Both the position numbers and the translations under genes were made by a program. A stretch of 64,000 bases of DNA from Plumapathes pennacea. Taxonomy: Eukaryota > Cnidaria > Anthozoa > Antipatharia > Myriopathidae. The notes beneath the pieces are model-generated. The model was given only the letters and a program-made list of their open reading frames with translations. It did not search any database and was not told where the DNA came from. How positions within the stretch are numbered: position 1 is the first letter of the stretch; every line of letters begins with the position of its first letter. Positions 47,833 to 60,717 of this stretch are shown here, one piece after another. The stretch spans positions 14,354,001 through 14,418,000 of the forward strand of contig OZ038473.1 in assembly GCA_964036295.1 (NCBI GenBank), in the 5' to 3' direction.

Positions 47833-48314
47833 TAAGCCCCATGCACAAGAGCAAGTTTTCTGTGACAAGATTTTTTTGCTCGTGTACATGAGAAAATTTG
47901 GGCAAATTTTCTGTGACAAATTCATTTGCTGAAAAGCTGGCGTGCTAGCTTTTTTATGACAAGGAAAACTTGTCACATGTGGAATTTGATCGTGTACACG
48001 AAAACTTGTCAAAGTTTTTCGGAAAACTTTAGTTCCCATGTCTTCATTTGCAAGCTTGCTCGCACGGTCAAGATGGCGGCATCCACAACATTGACAACAA
48101 AGTCTTTGAATTAGCCAAATAATGCAGTTAGCCTCTTGCTGGAGGCTTTGAGATCACGCGAAAAGTTTATGGAAGTCAAAGTCAGAAGGAAAAGAAACAA
48201 CGAAAATTATCAAAAAACTTGTGAAAAAAAAAGTTGCTCGACCGTATACACGGGAAAATCATTTGTCACAGAAAACTTGTCATAGAAAACTTGCTCGTGT
48301 GCATGGAACTTTGA
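47833..48314. mobile_element. ~480-bp fold-back element
   Basis: The left end CCATGCACAAGAGCAAGTTT and the right end, read on the minus strand as CCATGCACACGAGCAAGTTT, form long imperfect inverted repeats. TTTTCTGTGACAA-type motifs recur inside both arms. No transposase frame. The interior contains AAGATGGCGGC (~48,070). Confidence 0.6.
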
Positions 48315-48315
48315 G

Positions 48316-48545
48316 GTGATGTTACACGAGACGATTTTTAACGACGATTTTTAGCGCAACAATGTTGCGCGAAAAATCGTCATAGTGTAACATGGCGCGC
48401 CGGACGATTTTTAGCGCAATCTTCGTTGCGGCAACATGTTAAAAGTTTTTGAATGGCCTTCAAACGCATGCAACAATGTTGCTCGAATTTTGTTGGAGTT
48501 GCTTCGTGTAACACCCTCACAGTCGATTTTTCGCGCAACACTGAC
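48316..48545. mobile_element. Second inverted-repeat element, TTACACGA type
   Basis: GTGATGTTACACGAGACGAT at the left faces GCTTCGTGTAACACCCTCAC at the right. Inside is the tight palindrome AGCGCAACAATGTTGCGC (within 48,338-48,383). It abuts the preceding element. Confidence 0.6.
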
Positions 48546-48779
48546 GTCACAGGACTTATTGACGCCCTCATTATTGTGTTAAACCTCTGTATTTATGTGG
48601 CGACTCGGCCGACCAGCTCGTCGAACTTGTTTTTTGCCATCAGGAAATATCGAGCGAAAGTTCATCTTTTACGTTTAACTCTGGCTAACTGGTGATAAAC
48701 CCTGGTTGATACGATTGTTCAAGGCTCTTTCCCCACTCCCCAGCCGTCGGTTCCCTCTCAGCACTGGCCCGTAAGGGGT

Positions 48780-48960
48780 GGGGTGTGGAAATGTGGGATT
48801 CACTGTTGGCGGCAAAAGGAGGTCAAGTCGCACGAACGAATGTTTCGCGCGCCACCATTTCAGCCAATAGGAGGCCGCGCGACATGCACGGGACACAAGC
48901 TCTCCAGCCGTCGCGGTGTAAAGACCTTTAGCTGCGAGCAAACACTGGTAACGATTATTT
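48780..48960. promoter_or_regulatory. CpG-richer stretch with CCAAT and E2F-like motifs
   Basis: The stretch contains TTTCGCGCGCC and AGCCAATAGGAGG within 30 bases (~48,842-48,872), in a locally GC-rich setting. It could be a promoter, but I find no convincing coding exon downstream, and the motif pair may equally be part of an interspersed repeat. Confidence 0.2.
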
Positions 48961-51011
48961 TTCCAACCGAATGTGTATTAGTACTTGTACTAGTTGGAAG
49001 CTATCTGTTTTAAAAGGTAAGACACTGTAACCCTCAGCGAACGCGTACATAGAAAAAGAAAGAACACTGGACAATTTTTATCTCGTTTTCGGTTTGCAAC
49101 ATTTTAACGTTCCAACCTTGAAAGTGACGGACTTCGGTGTGAACGTTCCGTTTCGTGTCAAAGGCACAGTAAAACTTAAAAAACGACTCGAGAATTAGTG
49201 GTCTCTGCTTTCATAATATTCTGTCGCTTGACGTCCTTGAAACTTTCAGCGCGGCGATGACTATCAGTGATTAACTTTGTTTTTTGTTTTGTTTTGTTGT
49301 TGTTTTTTTTTTAACTTTACAGAGCCCTAAAGACAGAGTAACTAGAAACGTTGAAGGCGGAGCTAAAAACGGATGGCCTGTAGTGAAGTGAGTATTTTGC
49401 TTCTTTCTGTTTTTCGTTTCGTTTTTGCACGAGTTTTGTGACCACGTTTCGCGCCACCTCTCATCTCCAAAAAAAACTGGGAGCACAAACCTAAATCACC
49501 CACAGTGAATGTATAGGTTATTCTATGATTAATGTTGTTCTTTTGTTTTCCAAATAGTGCACCAGTTTTTCAGTGAAATGGAGAGGGAAATGCCAAGCAG
49601 TCCAACCTATCAAACCTGTGAGGTACGTCTTCCACCTCAACAGATCAGCCAAAATCGTGGGGAGGGGGTCTAATTCCTGTGTCCCGTACCCTTTACTCCG
49701 CCCTGCTCCCCTATCACCCCCTCCCCTCACAAAACCTGTATATAATGACTTCAAACCATGTACTGCATTTTTCTCAAGTACGCACCCATGCTCTAGTAAG
49801 TGTCCCCTCCTCAAACAAACACCCACCCTTCTCAATAATTAGGCTGTAACTTCTAGTAATATTATTTAATAATGATGATCTGTTTCCAACAGGCATCAGT
49901 TCCACCCTGTTTCATGGCACACTTTCTGGACAAGAAGAAAGGGGTTCATACAGAACATCAGCCAAGCCAGCCAAGTCGAGTCAAGCCGATGCCTTGTTGA
50001 GTACCTAAGTTAGGGTTCTACCCCAGTTAATGTGATACATCACAGCCATGAATTCAATTGGAAATGTTGCAATCTGCAAAGAAAAGGTCCTGCATTTGTT
50101 TCGACTGATCAGTCAAATAAATACAGGAATATTATTCTCTGTGGAAATCAAGGCTACATAGGAAATTACCAAACCTGCTATCACAGTAACTGGACAAATG
50201 AAGGCCTTGGTTTCATGGGACCTTAATGATTAAAATGATGGGTTTTTGTTTAAAAGGCCTGGTAGGACCCTCCCCCTAAGTAGAGGAGAGGTAGTCATTT
50301 TGTGGTTCCCCCCCAGCCACAGGCAAGTAGACTCTATTCTTGGCTGCATGCACTGGTTTACTCTTTCACTCTATCTGTCACTCCCTCCAACTTGTTCTTC
50401 ACCTCTGAGCTCACTGGGCCACTGTGGAAGGCAGGAAGGAGACCACGGTTACGGGGGCGATTCGTCCTAAAATAAGTAACCTGCTGGTCATGACATCCAG
50501 GAATAGAGAGGCTAGAAGGAAGACAGTGGGTAAAATACAGGGAAATCATGAGGTACTGTAAAGTGATTGCAGCTTTGCAAGCATTAAATCACAATGCAGT
50601 AGTGTGATATATGCATTTCCATTGTTTCCAATCTGGAAACATGGTATGCAATGAAAATTTGCATGCATTTCATTTGGACATTTACAAAGAGTATACACAT
50701 GAAATTCTTAGTAATGTGAATGTGTTGGCCAGCTGGTACAGATTTTCCTGCATTTCTTGCCCCAGTTTCTGATGCCTAGGAGGGTAATTTTAAATTTAAA
50801 AGTCTGCTCTAAATTCTGAGCTCTCACAGACCCGGGCATCAGATCTGGGTGGATTATCCTACTGGGTCCATCCCTTGTGTGGTACGGTATGCGGGACCTC
50901 CCTTGTAGGATGTTTTCTTTCGATTTTTTGGCATGCGCGTGTGGTGGGTTTAGGGACCCAGGCAAGAAATGCATGTTTATTAGAGGAAATGAGTACCAGG
51001 TACAAGGCATG

Positions 51012-51042
<31 letters not shown>

Positions 51043-52739
51043 ATCTGTTATGTAAAGTGTGACTCTGGAATTTTTTGCCATGATTTCCCTGTGAAACATT
51101 CTGCCAGTATTTCCTGTATATTTCTTAAAAATATTTTGGCCTAAGTAGCATACAAAAAATTGTGTTTTTTGAAGGCAGTTTGTCATTGAAAGTTGATTAA
51201 ATGTACTTGCTGGCAGGAGGTTAGGGGCTGGGGCAAGGTAAAGATCCACCTTATACATTTTGACAACTATAATATATAAATATAATCATTATATATATTA
51301 TATAATTATTATATTGCTTAAATATTGGTTGTCTTGTTCCATTCAGATCAGCTTGCACAAAGCAGCTGTGACACACTCTGAAACTGATAATTTGAACAGT
51401 ATCAGATGGTTGTCAACACTTTGACTCAAATTGGTTACCAACAGTTCGAATGATATGTTCATTGGATTGATTCGTGATGCCTTGAGACAATTTGAATCAC
51501 ACTGAGAATATTGTTTCCCTTTGGTAGACCGGCCAACAATTCTTCGAATATCTGTCAACATGGTACTGTCTTTCGGATGCTTCATACAGTGTGTTCTTTC
51601 GTTCTGCTTTTAATGTTTTTAATGAGCTGAATCAACCCTCTTATAGAAACTGAACATTTGTTGTCAGTCTCTTGGGGGCATTGTCTGCTCATGACTGATA
51701 AAGTGCACACATTTCATATCCGTAATAATAATAACAATATATATTTATTTTTTGACATGACTATATAAATTTTCATTCAACATAATTCAGCATTCAGTTA
51801 GTAGTGACATGTTGTACACTGAAAAAATCAGTCAACAGTGCTTGGTGTAATATTTCTTCTCCAGAAAAACTCTTGATGGTGTGCACATTTATACTAAATT
51901 TCAAGTTTCATTCGACCACATCCATCATCGGCTGCACGTTTCATCAGCCACTACTTTATTTATTGGAACATTTTTTCCATTGGATTCGCTTAAAAGATTG
52001 AGTCAGGTAGGTACAACACTGCCAAATTATTCTGATTTTCCATTCAATACCAGCATCACATAGTGACTAAATCCAGTTTCTTGCAGACCCACATAATAAT
52101 TAAATATAATACAGATGTTGTACAGTGATGTGATGGCCAAACACCAGGATACCAGAAGAAAGCAAGTCAACCAAGTTGCAGTATTGTGTTTGCCAGAACT
52201 GGTTTTGTTGTTGTTGTTGTTGTGGTTGTTTGTTTTGTTTGCTTGTTTTGCAGGCCCTTCACAAGTTGATCAACTCTGAGATCAACCCAGACTGCATATG
52301 GTTCATATAATTGATGTGTTGGCCAGGATGTGGCCATGTAAAAAACCCCTCCACACTCCTTCCAAGCTTGCTGATGACGTTCATAACCAGCGAGCAACAG
52401 ATTTATTGGTATATGAGGTGAGTTTGGGGGGATTGGGAGGGCTGTATGAACAACATTAGATGAAATGTCTACATACCGATATTTACACTGTACCACGTTC
52501 CTGTATCACGCGGTCCACTCGGCTCCAGTTATTTTTTTTTTCTTTTTTGGTGCAGGATAGAATGGGGGGATGCCTCGGTTCTGATCAGTCGTATGATGCA
52601 TGCAGCCAAACGATTTTGTCAGCCATGTTTTTTCTTTCGACCCAGCTATCCTCCAAGTCAAACTTGATCTTATCCCCGGAGATCTTGTTTAAACACCAGT
52701 CCCTCCGGCCCAGCATTGTTGACCTTTGTTATTCCTGCC
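48961..52739. other. No recognised gene
   Basis: I see no coding exon with family resemblance on either strand. Possible splice-like signals (for example around 49,560-49,625 and 49,893-50,010) could belong to a non-coding transcript. Simple repeats: (GTCT)n at 51,009-51,042, GTTGTT-rich sequence at ~52,204-52,250. Confidence 0.5.
51009..51042. repeat. (GTCT)n microsatellite
   Basis: About eight GTCT units in an otherwise ordinary AT-rich context. Confidence 0.95.
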
Positions 52740-53100
52740 CTGTATGTTCTGCCTCCGTATCATCTTCTTCAACTCATGTCATGTGACCCACCGGCAAGGG
52801 AATCTGGGCATGAGGGAGGGATCTGGGTACAACCCAGATGCAAGGCATCTTTCGTTTGGGTCAAAGTCAGGACATTTTGTACTCCTGCATCAAGTACTTG
52901 CCACGAGAATTTAGCATTTTCGCAGTCCATCTCATATTCTCATCTAATAATTTTATGAAACCGGCATCCAAATCTCCAAAACTCTTTCGGTCCCAGTCCT
53001 CGCTCTCCCCAGACTTCAAACAGGAAAAACAACACACCGGGTGTCCGACCGAGCAAAGCGACTCATTACTGAGAAAAGGAAATGTCCGATGAATGATATT
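52740..53100 (-). repeat. Interspersed repeat, second copy of the 42.8-kb fragment
   Basis: The minus strand carries GGTTTCATAAAATTATTAGA, homologous to 42,845-42,910. It translates as DAGFIKLLDENMRWTAKMLN, but this is repeat sequence rather than a gene. The landmark CTTGCCGGTGGGTCACATGA lies at the other end (~52,785). Family not identified. Confidence 0.5.
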
Positions 53101-53750
53101 GGGAGAGTAAGAAAAGAGCGAAACACGCGAAAGTGACTTGGTAAGACTATTTGGGCTTAAATTTTGATTGTTCAAACTTTCTGGTCGAATATTGCTTTCT
53201 TTGTTGACTGGATCTGGTTCCGTTTGTCTAAATTGAACAACAAGGAGTGATACTTATTTGTGTTGTTTCACATTCAAAGAAATATGCAGTGCAATAAATG
53301 TACTATTATGTGTATTTCCTTTCATTTTAAAGGCATAGACCAGCGATCTGGACAAAGTGAAAGCAGGAGGGACAACGATTTTTAGGTAGGTGCTGAACGG
53401 GACGAAAATCCATCTGTGTATAGCTTTACGTACGTGGCTGTCAATCATTTGTGTTCATGGAAAGTGAAACTGCCGATCTCTGCGTAAGATCACTGGTTTT
53501 CGGATTATCTTTCGGTCTTAATGTAAATACACCATTCATCAAGAGTCCCAAATGCGAACGGCGAACACAAATATTTCAAGATCGCTCGTTTTCGCTTTGT
53601 GTGGCAACGAAGGTTCCCCCGCGATAATCTGATAGACGTTAGAACAATATACTTTAATCCACAGTTTCACTTTGACATAATTCATTGCATTATAAAAATG
53701 TTTCCCTGAGATCTCGGTGTGTGTTGCGAGGTACCGTAGGCGGACGTTTA

Positions 53751-53946
53751 AGCCTGGTCCTCACTAGCGCATAAGCATAAGTATAAGCACAAGCATAAGA
53801 ATAAGAGAGCGACAGTGGCGACATAACCATAAGCATAAGGAATGGTTGATCCTTATGCTTATGCTTATGTCGCCATTGTTGCTCTCTTATTCTTATGCTT
53901 ATGCTTGTGCTTATGCTTATGCTTATGCGCTAGTGAGGACAAGGCT
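53751..53946. mobile_element. Fold-back MITE with 3-bp TSD, copy 1
   Basis: This is an almost complete palindrome of 196 bp. The ends are AGCCTGGTCCTCACTAGCGC and its inverse (with one change), followed inwards by CATAAG-rich arms. It is flanked by TTA on both sides (53,748-53,750 and 53,947-53,949). A 3-bp TWA target duplication points to the PIF/Harbinger superfamily. The open frame across it is only a translation of the hairpin. Confidence 0.8.
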
Positions 53947-53949
53947 TTA

Positions 53950-56900
53950 GTTTGGTGTCAGCATAACAGAATTCAGTTCATTTCCTGTCATAAATTACAT
54001 TATGACAACCGATATTCAGGTAGTATTGCCTTAGCAACGATCTGCTGACAAGTGAGGAAACTTCCTGTTTTTTTCATTCTTAATAAATTTTACTTTGTTT
54101 GCACAGATTATCATTATTTTTTGATGGTGAAATACACAAATAATTACTGACAGTTATAGTATTGATTGATATAAATGTGTTCTTTTTTGGCTGTCTGTAT
54201 AAGCTATCAAGGTTGAACTGGGTCAGTAAAGGTCTTATACTTAGCCAGCCTCTGCAGTTATTTGGTTCTTCTACACTTCTTGATGGGTTAAAAGCCAGAT
54301 TTGTAACAACAACTACTTTTTTCCTGATGTATCATAAATTAATATTTAACTACTAAATTGTCCTTGGCCAGTCAAGAGCATTATATAAACACAAACCAGT
54401 TGGCAAATGTGCTCCTAGCTTGCACGTCTAAATGGGCAATTTCCAAAGTAAATCTACAATTGCTTTATTGTAATTATACCATCCTGGTTACATGACTTCT
54501 GCCGTGTAATTGGATAGCTTCATAAAGTGATAAAGGAGTATGTCTTTTGATAGCAATACTTAATTGCATGATCTTATGTTCATCTTCATATTTGGATCAA
54601 GCAAAAGTGAGCATGTATGATAATGATTTAGTTTTGATGATATGTATGCTTACTAGGTAGCATTCATAGACTTGTCGACTATCAGTTGACCATTGAAGTT
54701 TAGTCAGTTCAGTGATAAAGGGTTATTGATTTATTAACTGCTGGTGAAGGCTGGGCAGTCAGCTGATTAATAATGGAGCCTTTGGCCAACTATTGAGATA
54801 TATTGCAAGCACAATGAAATAGTGAAATGTCAACTGACTGCTGGGCAGCTGCAGGGCCTTCTGACCAACTGTCAACTGACTGTCAATGGACAGGTTGGTC
54901 GACTGTCGGGCAACATATACTGGCTGGATTTTCTGCTGGCAATTAGTCAGTGCTACTTTTGGGGAACTATTTAACACATTTACTCCAAAGAGCTCAATGT
55001 GAAACATACTAATTTATTCAAGAACATGAAAATAAGAAAGACAGATAACCACAAACCTATAATTATGCAGATTGAACTTTCCATTTATGAGAAACTGTTT
55101 ATTGGTTGTGATTAATATTGTCCATGTGAGAGTAGTCACTATATACATACACATAAATATACTGATGTGATGCGGAGATACCGCTTTATCAGTCAATAAA
55201 GTAGAAGTAGAAGTAGAAGTAGTCTTCGGGAGGACTGTTGTTGGTGACTGATGTTTCGACTACCTGAGTGGAGGTCATCTTCCGAGTCTAGTGAAGAGGT
55301 TTCGCCAGATGATGAGAAAGAGAAAAATTTATATTGCTAGCACAGATGAAAGGCAATTTCTCCTTGGGTGCTCGTGAAAAAAGTCGTGTGATGTAGTTTA
55401 ATCAAGTTAAAAAGCATTTTTTTGAGTTGAACTGCTAGGAAATATTGTGACATGTTATCTCACAGCACATGGCAGGAGATTTAATTGCTAAAAAGGAACC
55501 TTTTTTTTGTTTCCTTAAAAGTTATCGAAGGATACAAGAAAGTTATTGGGTGAATGAAGTATTGTCGTGTGAGACGGCGTCTAAAACCGTAGTTTTTGAG
55601 CAAAAAATGTCACATCTGCCCAAACGTAATAAATTATTAATATTAATTTTCAACCTGCCATGGAGATAATAGCAACTGCAAGTCTCCGTTTGGTTGTTGT
55701 TGTTGTTTTTTTTTTTTGCTAATTATTTGTTTTCTTGTTTCATCTGATCAGGTGAGCAAAGTTTTAGTATGTTGTTGGTTTAATTAAATAAATTGTGACC
55801 TATAAATGTCATTTTGCCCCGTGAGTAGATCGAAACGAGCCAAAATTTGCATTTTAAAAAATGTTGATGTAAAACACTGCTAACACAAGCGCGCATTGTT
55901 TCTTAAAAATCATTTACATGGATTGCGCCGTCCCTAAGCGAAGGTTAGTGGAATATGTTGTGATATTGTGTGACGCTAGAGCCGTATTATCAGCAGTCAA
56001 AAGAATATTCGTGCGAATATAACACTGTAGTTGTAGAGTATTACCCTTTTTTAAAAGAATATTAGCTATTATAAACGGTCAGGAAAGAACTTTCGAAATC
56101 AGTACGGCAGTTACGAACGTTTGCTTTTGGGAAAACGAAGGTGGGAACGAGAGTGAGCGTATAAAGTCATATTTTCGTTCATATAGTATTTTGTATTAAT
56201 GGACCCTGAATTTGTTGCATCTTGGAAGGCATTCTTCTTTCGCGCAATGCTCTGTGTCCAGGGGCTGACAGCGGACCGCATTGCAGTAATATCAGAATTG
56301 CTTTTTCTCTTCAGTTGCGAAGTAACCTTTAGCTAACTTCTTACTAAATTGTTTATAGACTTTAACACCACTAGTTTGAGAAGTAAAACCTGATAGGCTG
56401 GAAATTGTTGCACATTCTGAAAGTGTTTACAGATCTACGAATCACTGAAGGACTTAAGTCAAACGATATTGACGTAGTCAGCTACACTTCCTCGTTTGAA
56501 ATAGAAAAACAAAACAAAACAAAGAAAAGAAACGACAAACATAAGCCGGCTCAACAACGTGAGTACTGCCATTTTGAGCTTTCATGGAAGGGGCCGGTAT
56601 TTTTGAGGCGAGGACACGTCGCGTGCTTGTGCTACCGCGACAACTAGTTTTGATCTCGGTCGCCTGTAGATACATGTATAAACCTTATGTTGTACTGTTG
56701 TAAACCTGAAATCTTTAATACTTTAACTCCCAAGCTCAAAATACAAATGATCCCAACCATAAAATAAGAAAATATATGAGCGATGGAAAGAGAATTTATG
56801 TTTTAATCAGCTGTCATTTGAGCAAGGTATCAAATGCCAAATTCTCCTTACCGTATGATATATCTCTGGTGAGAAACTGAAGGAGAAAATTGAAGTTGAT

Positions 56901-57996
56901 CACTCTTGAGAGTGAAAGGGTTAACGCCATGAGACGGCTGTATTCGCAGGCTGTGAAGATGATGTACAAGTTCACGTTTATAAGATGATTTCAAGTGGTA
57001 ATGCATGAAGCTGTTGATATTTTATAGGTTGCGCAATCAAATTGACGCGGTAGGCATCGAGAGTTAAAGCTTTAAATTTAATGACCTCTTTTTCTTCTCT
57101 GAATTGAGGTAGATGAAACATTATATGGAACAGTTAAGCTTGTTTTCTTGTTGTGATCTCGTTCTGGTCAGTACCATTGTATAATATAATTCAGGAAATA
57201 CCGGGGATATGTGCAGAAATGTTACCTCGTTGAACGTGGGTCTGTTTTGTCTCGGATAACTATTTAGGTTCCTTTGCAAAGAGGTTTTTTTTTTTTTTTT
57301 TTTTTTCAATAAATAGCATCTCATTGGGTCACAGGCGATAAATATTAATTTAAAACCTGTCAGGGAAGTGGAGCTGATTAACGGTGACACGTCGCTCGAT
57401 TGGTTCTTGTGCAGTTGCTCGGCCTTGTGTTTGTTCGTCTCTCTTGGAATACACGGTCTGTTTTTAATTATTTACATGGTTTACCTGTATATTTAAAAGC
57501 ATTTCAAGCGAAGGTCCAGTGAGGTGACAGGAAAAGCTTCTGGTGGATCCTAAAAACATCGCCCCTTTCTCGGTTTGCATCGAGCGGTTCTCCAATAGTG
57601 TTTTAAACACGGGTATGTAATACGAGCCTTGGTCAGAGTTGCTTATTTTAGCTGCCGTTTTGCAAGCTATACTTTACCCTATATTGGTCCATATTTTGCA
57701 TAATCCCTTCGTCACGAATTAAATGGCGCATTTTGAAAACATTTGCCGTTGGAATCGAAGAACGAAGTTTACTCTGTCAAGCTGTAATGTTTAAAGGCAA
57801 TGGGTGCACGTTCCGAATTATGAGGGTATTTTGTGATGCAAGTGGTAGAAAATGCGCTGTACTTCAGTTTTTTAAGCGCTCGTGTCCGCTAAGGCCTTGA
57901 TGTGAATAATTATACAGTGTTTGGATCAGACAGTAATTGCACTTGGAAATATTCCATCGAAAATTATTTATTTCTTGACCGCAGAACAGTTTTCAC
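53950..57996. other. No recognised gene
   Basis: AT-rich non-coding sequence. Around 55,196-55,320 a (GTAGAA)n tract is followed by GTGACTGATGTTTCGACTAC and GGAGGTCATCTTCCGAGTCT. That resembles a repeat end common in invertebrate genomes; I cannot assign it securely. Poly-T at ~57,286-57,306. Confidence 0.5.
56715..56924. mobile_element. MITE-like repeat, second copy of the 19.1-kb family
   Basis: Starts TTAATACTTTAACTCCCAAG and ends GAGAGTGAAAGGGTTAA, giving imperfect inverted ends. The interior is homologous to 19,147-19,342. TTAA at each end could be a piggyBac-like target site or part of the inverted repeat. Confidence 0.6.
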
Positions 57997-57999
57997 TAA

Positions 58000-58189
58000 A
58001 GCCTGGTCCTCACTAGCGCATAAGCATAAGCATAAGAATAAGAGAGCGACAGTGGCGACATAAGCATAAGCATAAGGAACGGACGTGTTTGATCCTTATG
58101 TTTATGTTTATGTCGCCACTGTCGCTCTCTTATTCTTATGCTTATGCTTGTGATTATGCTTATGCTTATGCGCTAGTGAGGACCAGGCT
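58000..58189. mobile_element. Fold-back MITE with 3-bp TSD, copy 2
   Basis: 190-bp palindrome of the same family as 53,751-53,946, with perfect AGCCTGGTCC...GGACCAGGCT ends. TAA flanks it on both sides (57,997-57,999 and 58,190-58,192). Two independent copies with TWA duplications make the ends and the TSD length secure. Confidence 0.85.
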
Positions 58190-58192
58190 TAA

Positions 58193-60717
58193 TGATGAAC
58201 GCCGAGTCTCTTGGTATTTCATCAAGCAAATGGTCAAGTTGACATGTTCTAGATGGTGTAAGGAGGTTAGGTAGTTAGCTTTTCGTGGTTGGTGAAAGAC
58301 AGAGGGAAGTTAAATTGGATCAGAATGAAAATAGAAGCCATGTTGGGTGCGTGCGCGAGGTATTTTTCGTGGAAATGAAAAAAAAAAACCTTCAGATGTT
58401 ATTTTGTGGGAATCACCTGCATGGAACAGAAAGCAGGAAACTGTAAAGTGCGAAGATAGGAGGAAAGCTTAGTGGACCGCGTTTCATAATTTGTGACGTC
58501 CGACGAAATAATCTCAGTTTAACCTAACCGTTTTATTTCTTAGAAGTTGTTCATTTTCCAAGAAAGAAGTATAAATTTACGAGAGTCTCAGGAAGTATTA
58601 ACCATGAAGATCGCAGGACACAGGGAGCTTGAGATGCCTGCATGAAACTTTATAAAAAGGAATCTTAATCGTCTTTATCGCAATGCTCATCTTTTATCGC
58701 CTGAGGAATATGCCTGCAGACAAGTCTCGATATCCTGCGCTAGTGATTGCTCGATGGAGCATAAAATAGTTTTTGTACTAATTTGAAAACACTTGTTTTG
58801 ATGATGGAGGGTTCAAAACGGATCACAAAGTGGAGGTTGTCGAAAACGATGCGTTCTTAAATAAAAAACAAAGTAACGCCGTGGACGGGTGACTCGAGGT
58901 TTTTGAAAATGTGTTAATTTGGATGAATGACTTAAAAAAAAAACTGAGGGTTTTGATAACTTATATTAGTTTAGACGGGTGATTTTTCGTGCGGTTTCTT
59001 TTGTGCTCCTCATTGAGACTTCCCGTGGAGTTTGGTTTCCCATGAGCGGGCGTACGTCACGTCTGTAATAATAATATAATCAAACAAAGAGTTGGTTCGA
59101 AATTGCGTCAGAAGCGCTGACGTCTAGTCGACTCGAGATTCGTTTTTTGATTACAAGATTCTTGTGATTAGACTTAAGAGACAGATACGATCGTTTCCAA
59201 ATCACTTAGACAGGAAGTGCTGGATGGTGTGTGCACGTACTCGGCTACACTTTGCGCGATTCTCTTAACCGAACGGTACGTATCGCTGTATTAGTTATAT
59301 ACTAGTCTTTAATGCTGGGGTAGTTAAGTTCGTTTCGAAAGCATGCTCCTCCAAGCATTTTCTTCCTTGTTTTTTTTTTTTTTTTTTTTTCTTGTTTTTT
59401 TTTTTTTTTTTCAGCTCTTTCACCTGTACACATTAACGACGAAGCGCTATAAATGTAGAGGCGAGGACTTGATAGTTCAACGAAGCGGTCTTAGAATGTG
59501 TCGTTTCTTACTGGCCCTATCTATATGTAACAAGTGCCGTTGTTTATGGCCGTCAGCGCTGTTTTGAAGCAGTATACTTCAAAATGATACAGCGCCTAGA
59601 AATTTGTGTTTATCTTTGCATGGTCGTGTGTAATAATACATTGTCAAAATAATGTTAAATTTCAAACAGCAATTTTCGAAACGACGCCACAGCGCCAAAT
59701 GTATACGCCTTTTCTCTTGTGCATCACTATCGGAAAAAAAAAAAACATCTTTTTGGATTAATTGAATTGTTAAATACGCGTTTTCTACCCGAAGAAACAG
59801 TTCGTAGCCTACGTTAGCATTGTCTCGCTTTTTCAGTGGTTTTTTGTCGTGGTCATAGTTATTGCTTTGTATGGTCTCTGTTTAGATGCAAATCTCATAT
59901 ATGTTAACATCGTTGATGTAAATGTGAAGTTAGAATAGGTAAATCGTCATTGCTAATTTTGTCAAAGCTAAGAACATATTTCTTAAAACTACAGTGATTG
60001 CCGACTACTGCACCGAAGTGCACATCAAAATATATTTTAGCTTTTTGTTTGTTTTCAAGCGCTGAAAACTAAGATTTAGCTATGGTGTATAAATGCTAAA
60101 TCACAACGCACCAAACTTAAAATCGGAGTAGTAAAACAGAAAAGCAGTTTATTTGTTCTTCGAAGGCTATAAATCGTCGAGTCGCTTGTCTTGTTACTCA
60201 TCAATTTCACGGAAGGGCCGTCGCTCTGAAATATATGATATATATATATTTTTTTTTTCAAAAGTAGAGTTATATATTCATGGCCCCACGCAACTGAGGT
60301 TCTCATCGATCTGCTGGATTCTCCACACTGTACAATTCTCAGAGTTTAAAAGGAGACATTTTATTTTAAGTATTGCTAGGACTAAAGGCAATGAAGTCGA
60401 AAATCGTTGACAATTTTGACCACTTGACGCTATGTGAAGTTAATCAGTATACTTTTCTCGTAAAGTTCGGTTTTTACCGTAAGTGCTGACTATACTGTAT
60501 TCCTGTCACTGCCTCCTCCACAATCTCAAGCAGTTCCTGTCAATTAACCAAGGTTACCTCGACCTGCCGTATTATGCTTTCAATATTTGCATGGCTAATT
60601 TGAAACTTTTTTTTTCACAGCAAGAACACCATGCATTATGGACTGCGCGACACTGTCACGGTAGATTAGGGATGTCACACAATACACACCGTCACGTATA
60701 GATTTAGCTGAACAAAG
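58193..60717. other. Upstream region of the SLCO gene, no coding exon seen
   Basis: No coding similarity. It contains poly-T tracts (59,372-59,411). A good 3' splice-like site, TTTTTTTTTCACAG|CAAG, at ~60,621 may open the 5' UTR part of the first SLCO coding exon, so an upstream non-coding exon is possible. Confidence 0.4.

Noticed and set aside
52460-52790. 108-codon Ser-rich open frame
   Set aside because: It overlaps repeat sequence, shows no domain resemblance, and its reverse strand carries recognisable repeat landmarks.
58089-58274. Open frame of 61 codons on the plus strand
   Set aside because: It is a translation of one arm of the palindromic MITE.
60083-60410. Small open frames upstream of SLCO as leader exons
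   Set aside because: No family resemblance and no convincing splice pairing to the first SLCO coding exon.
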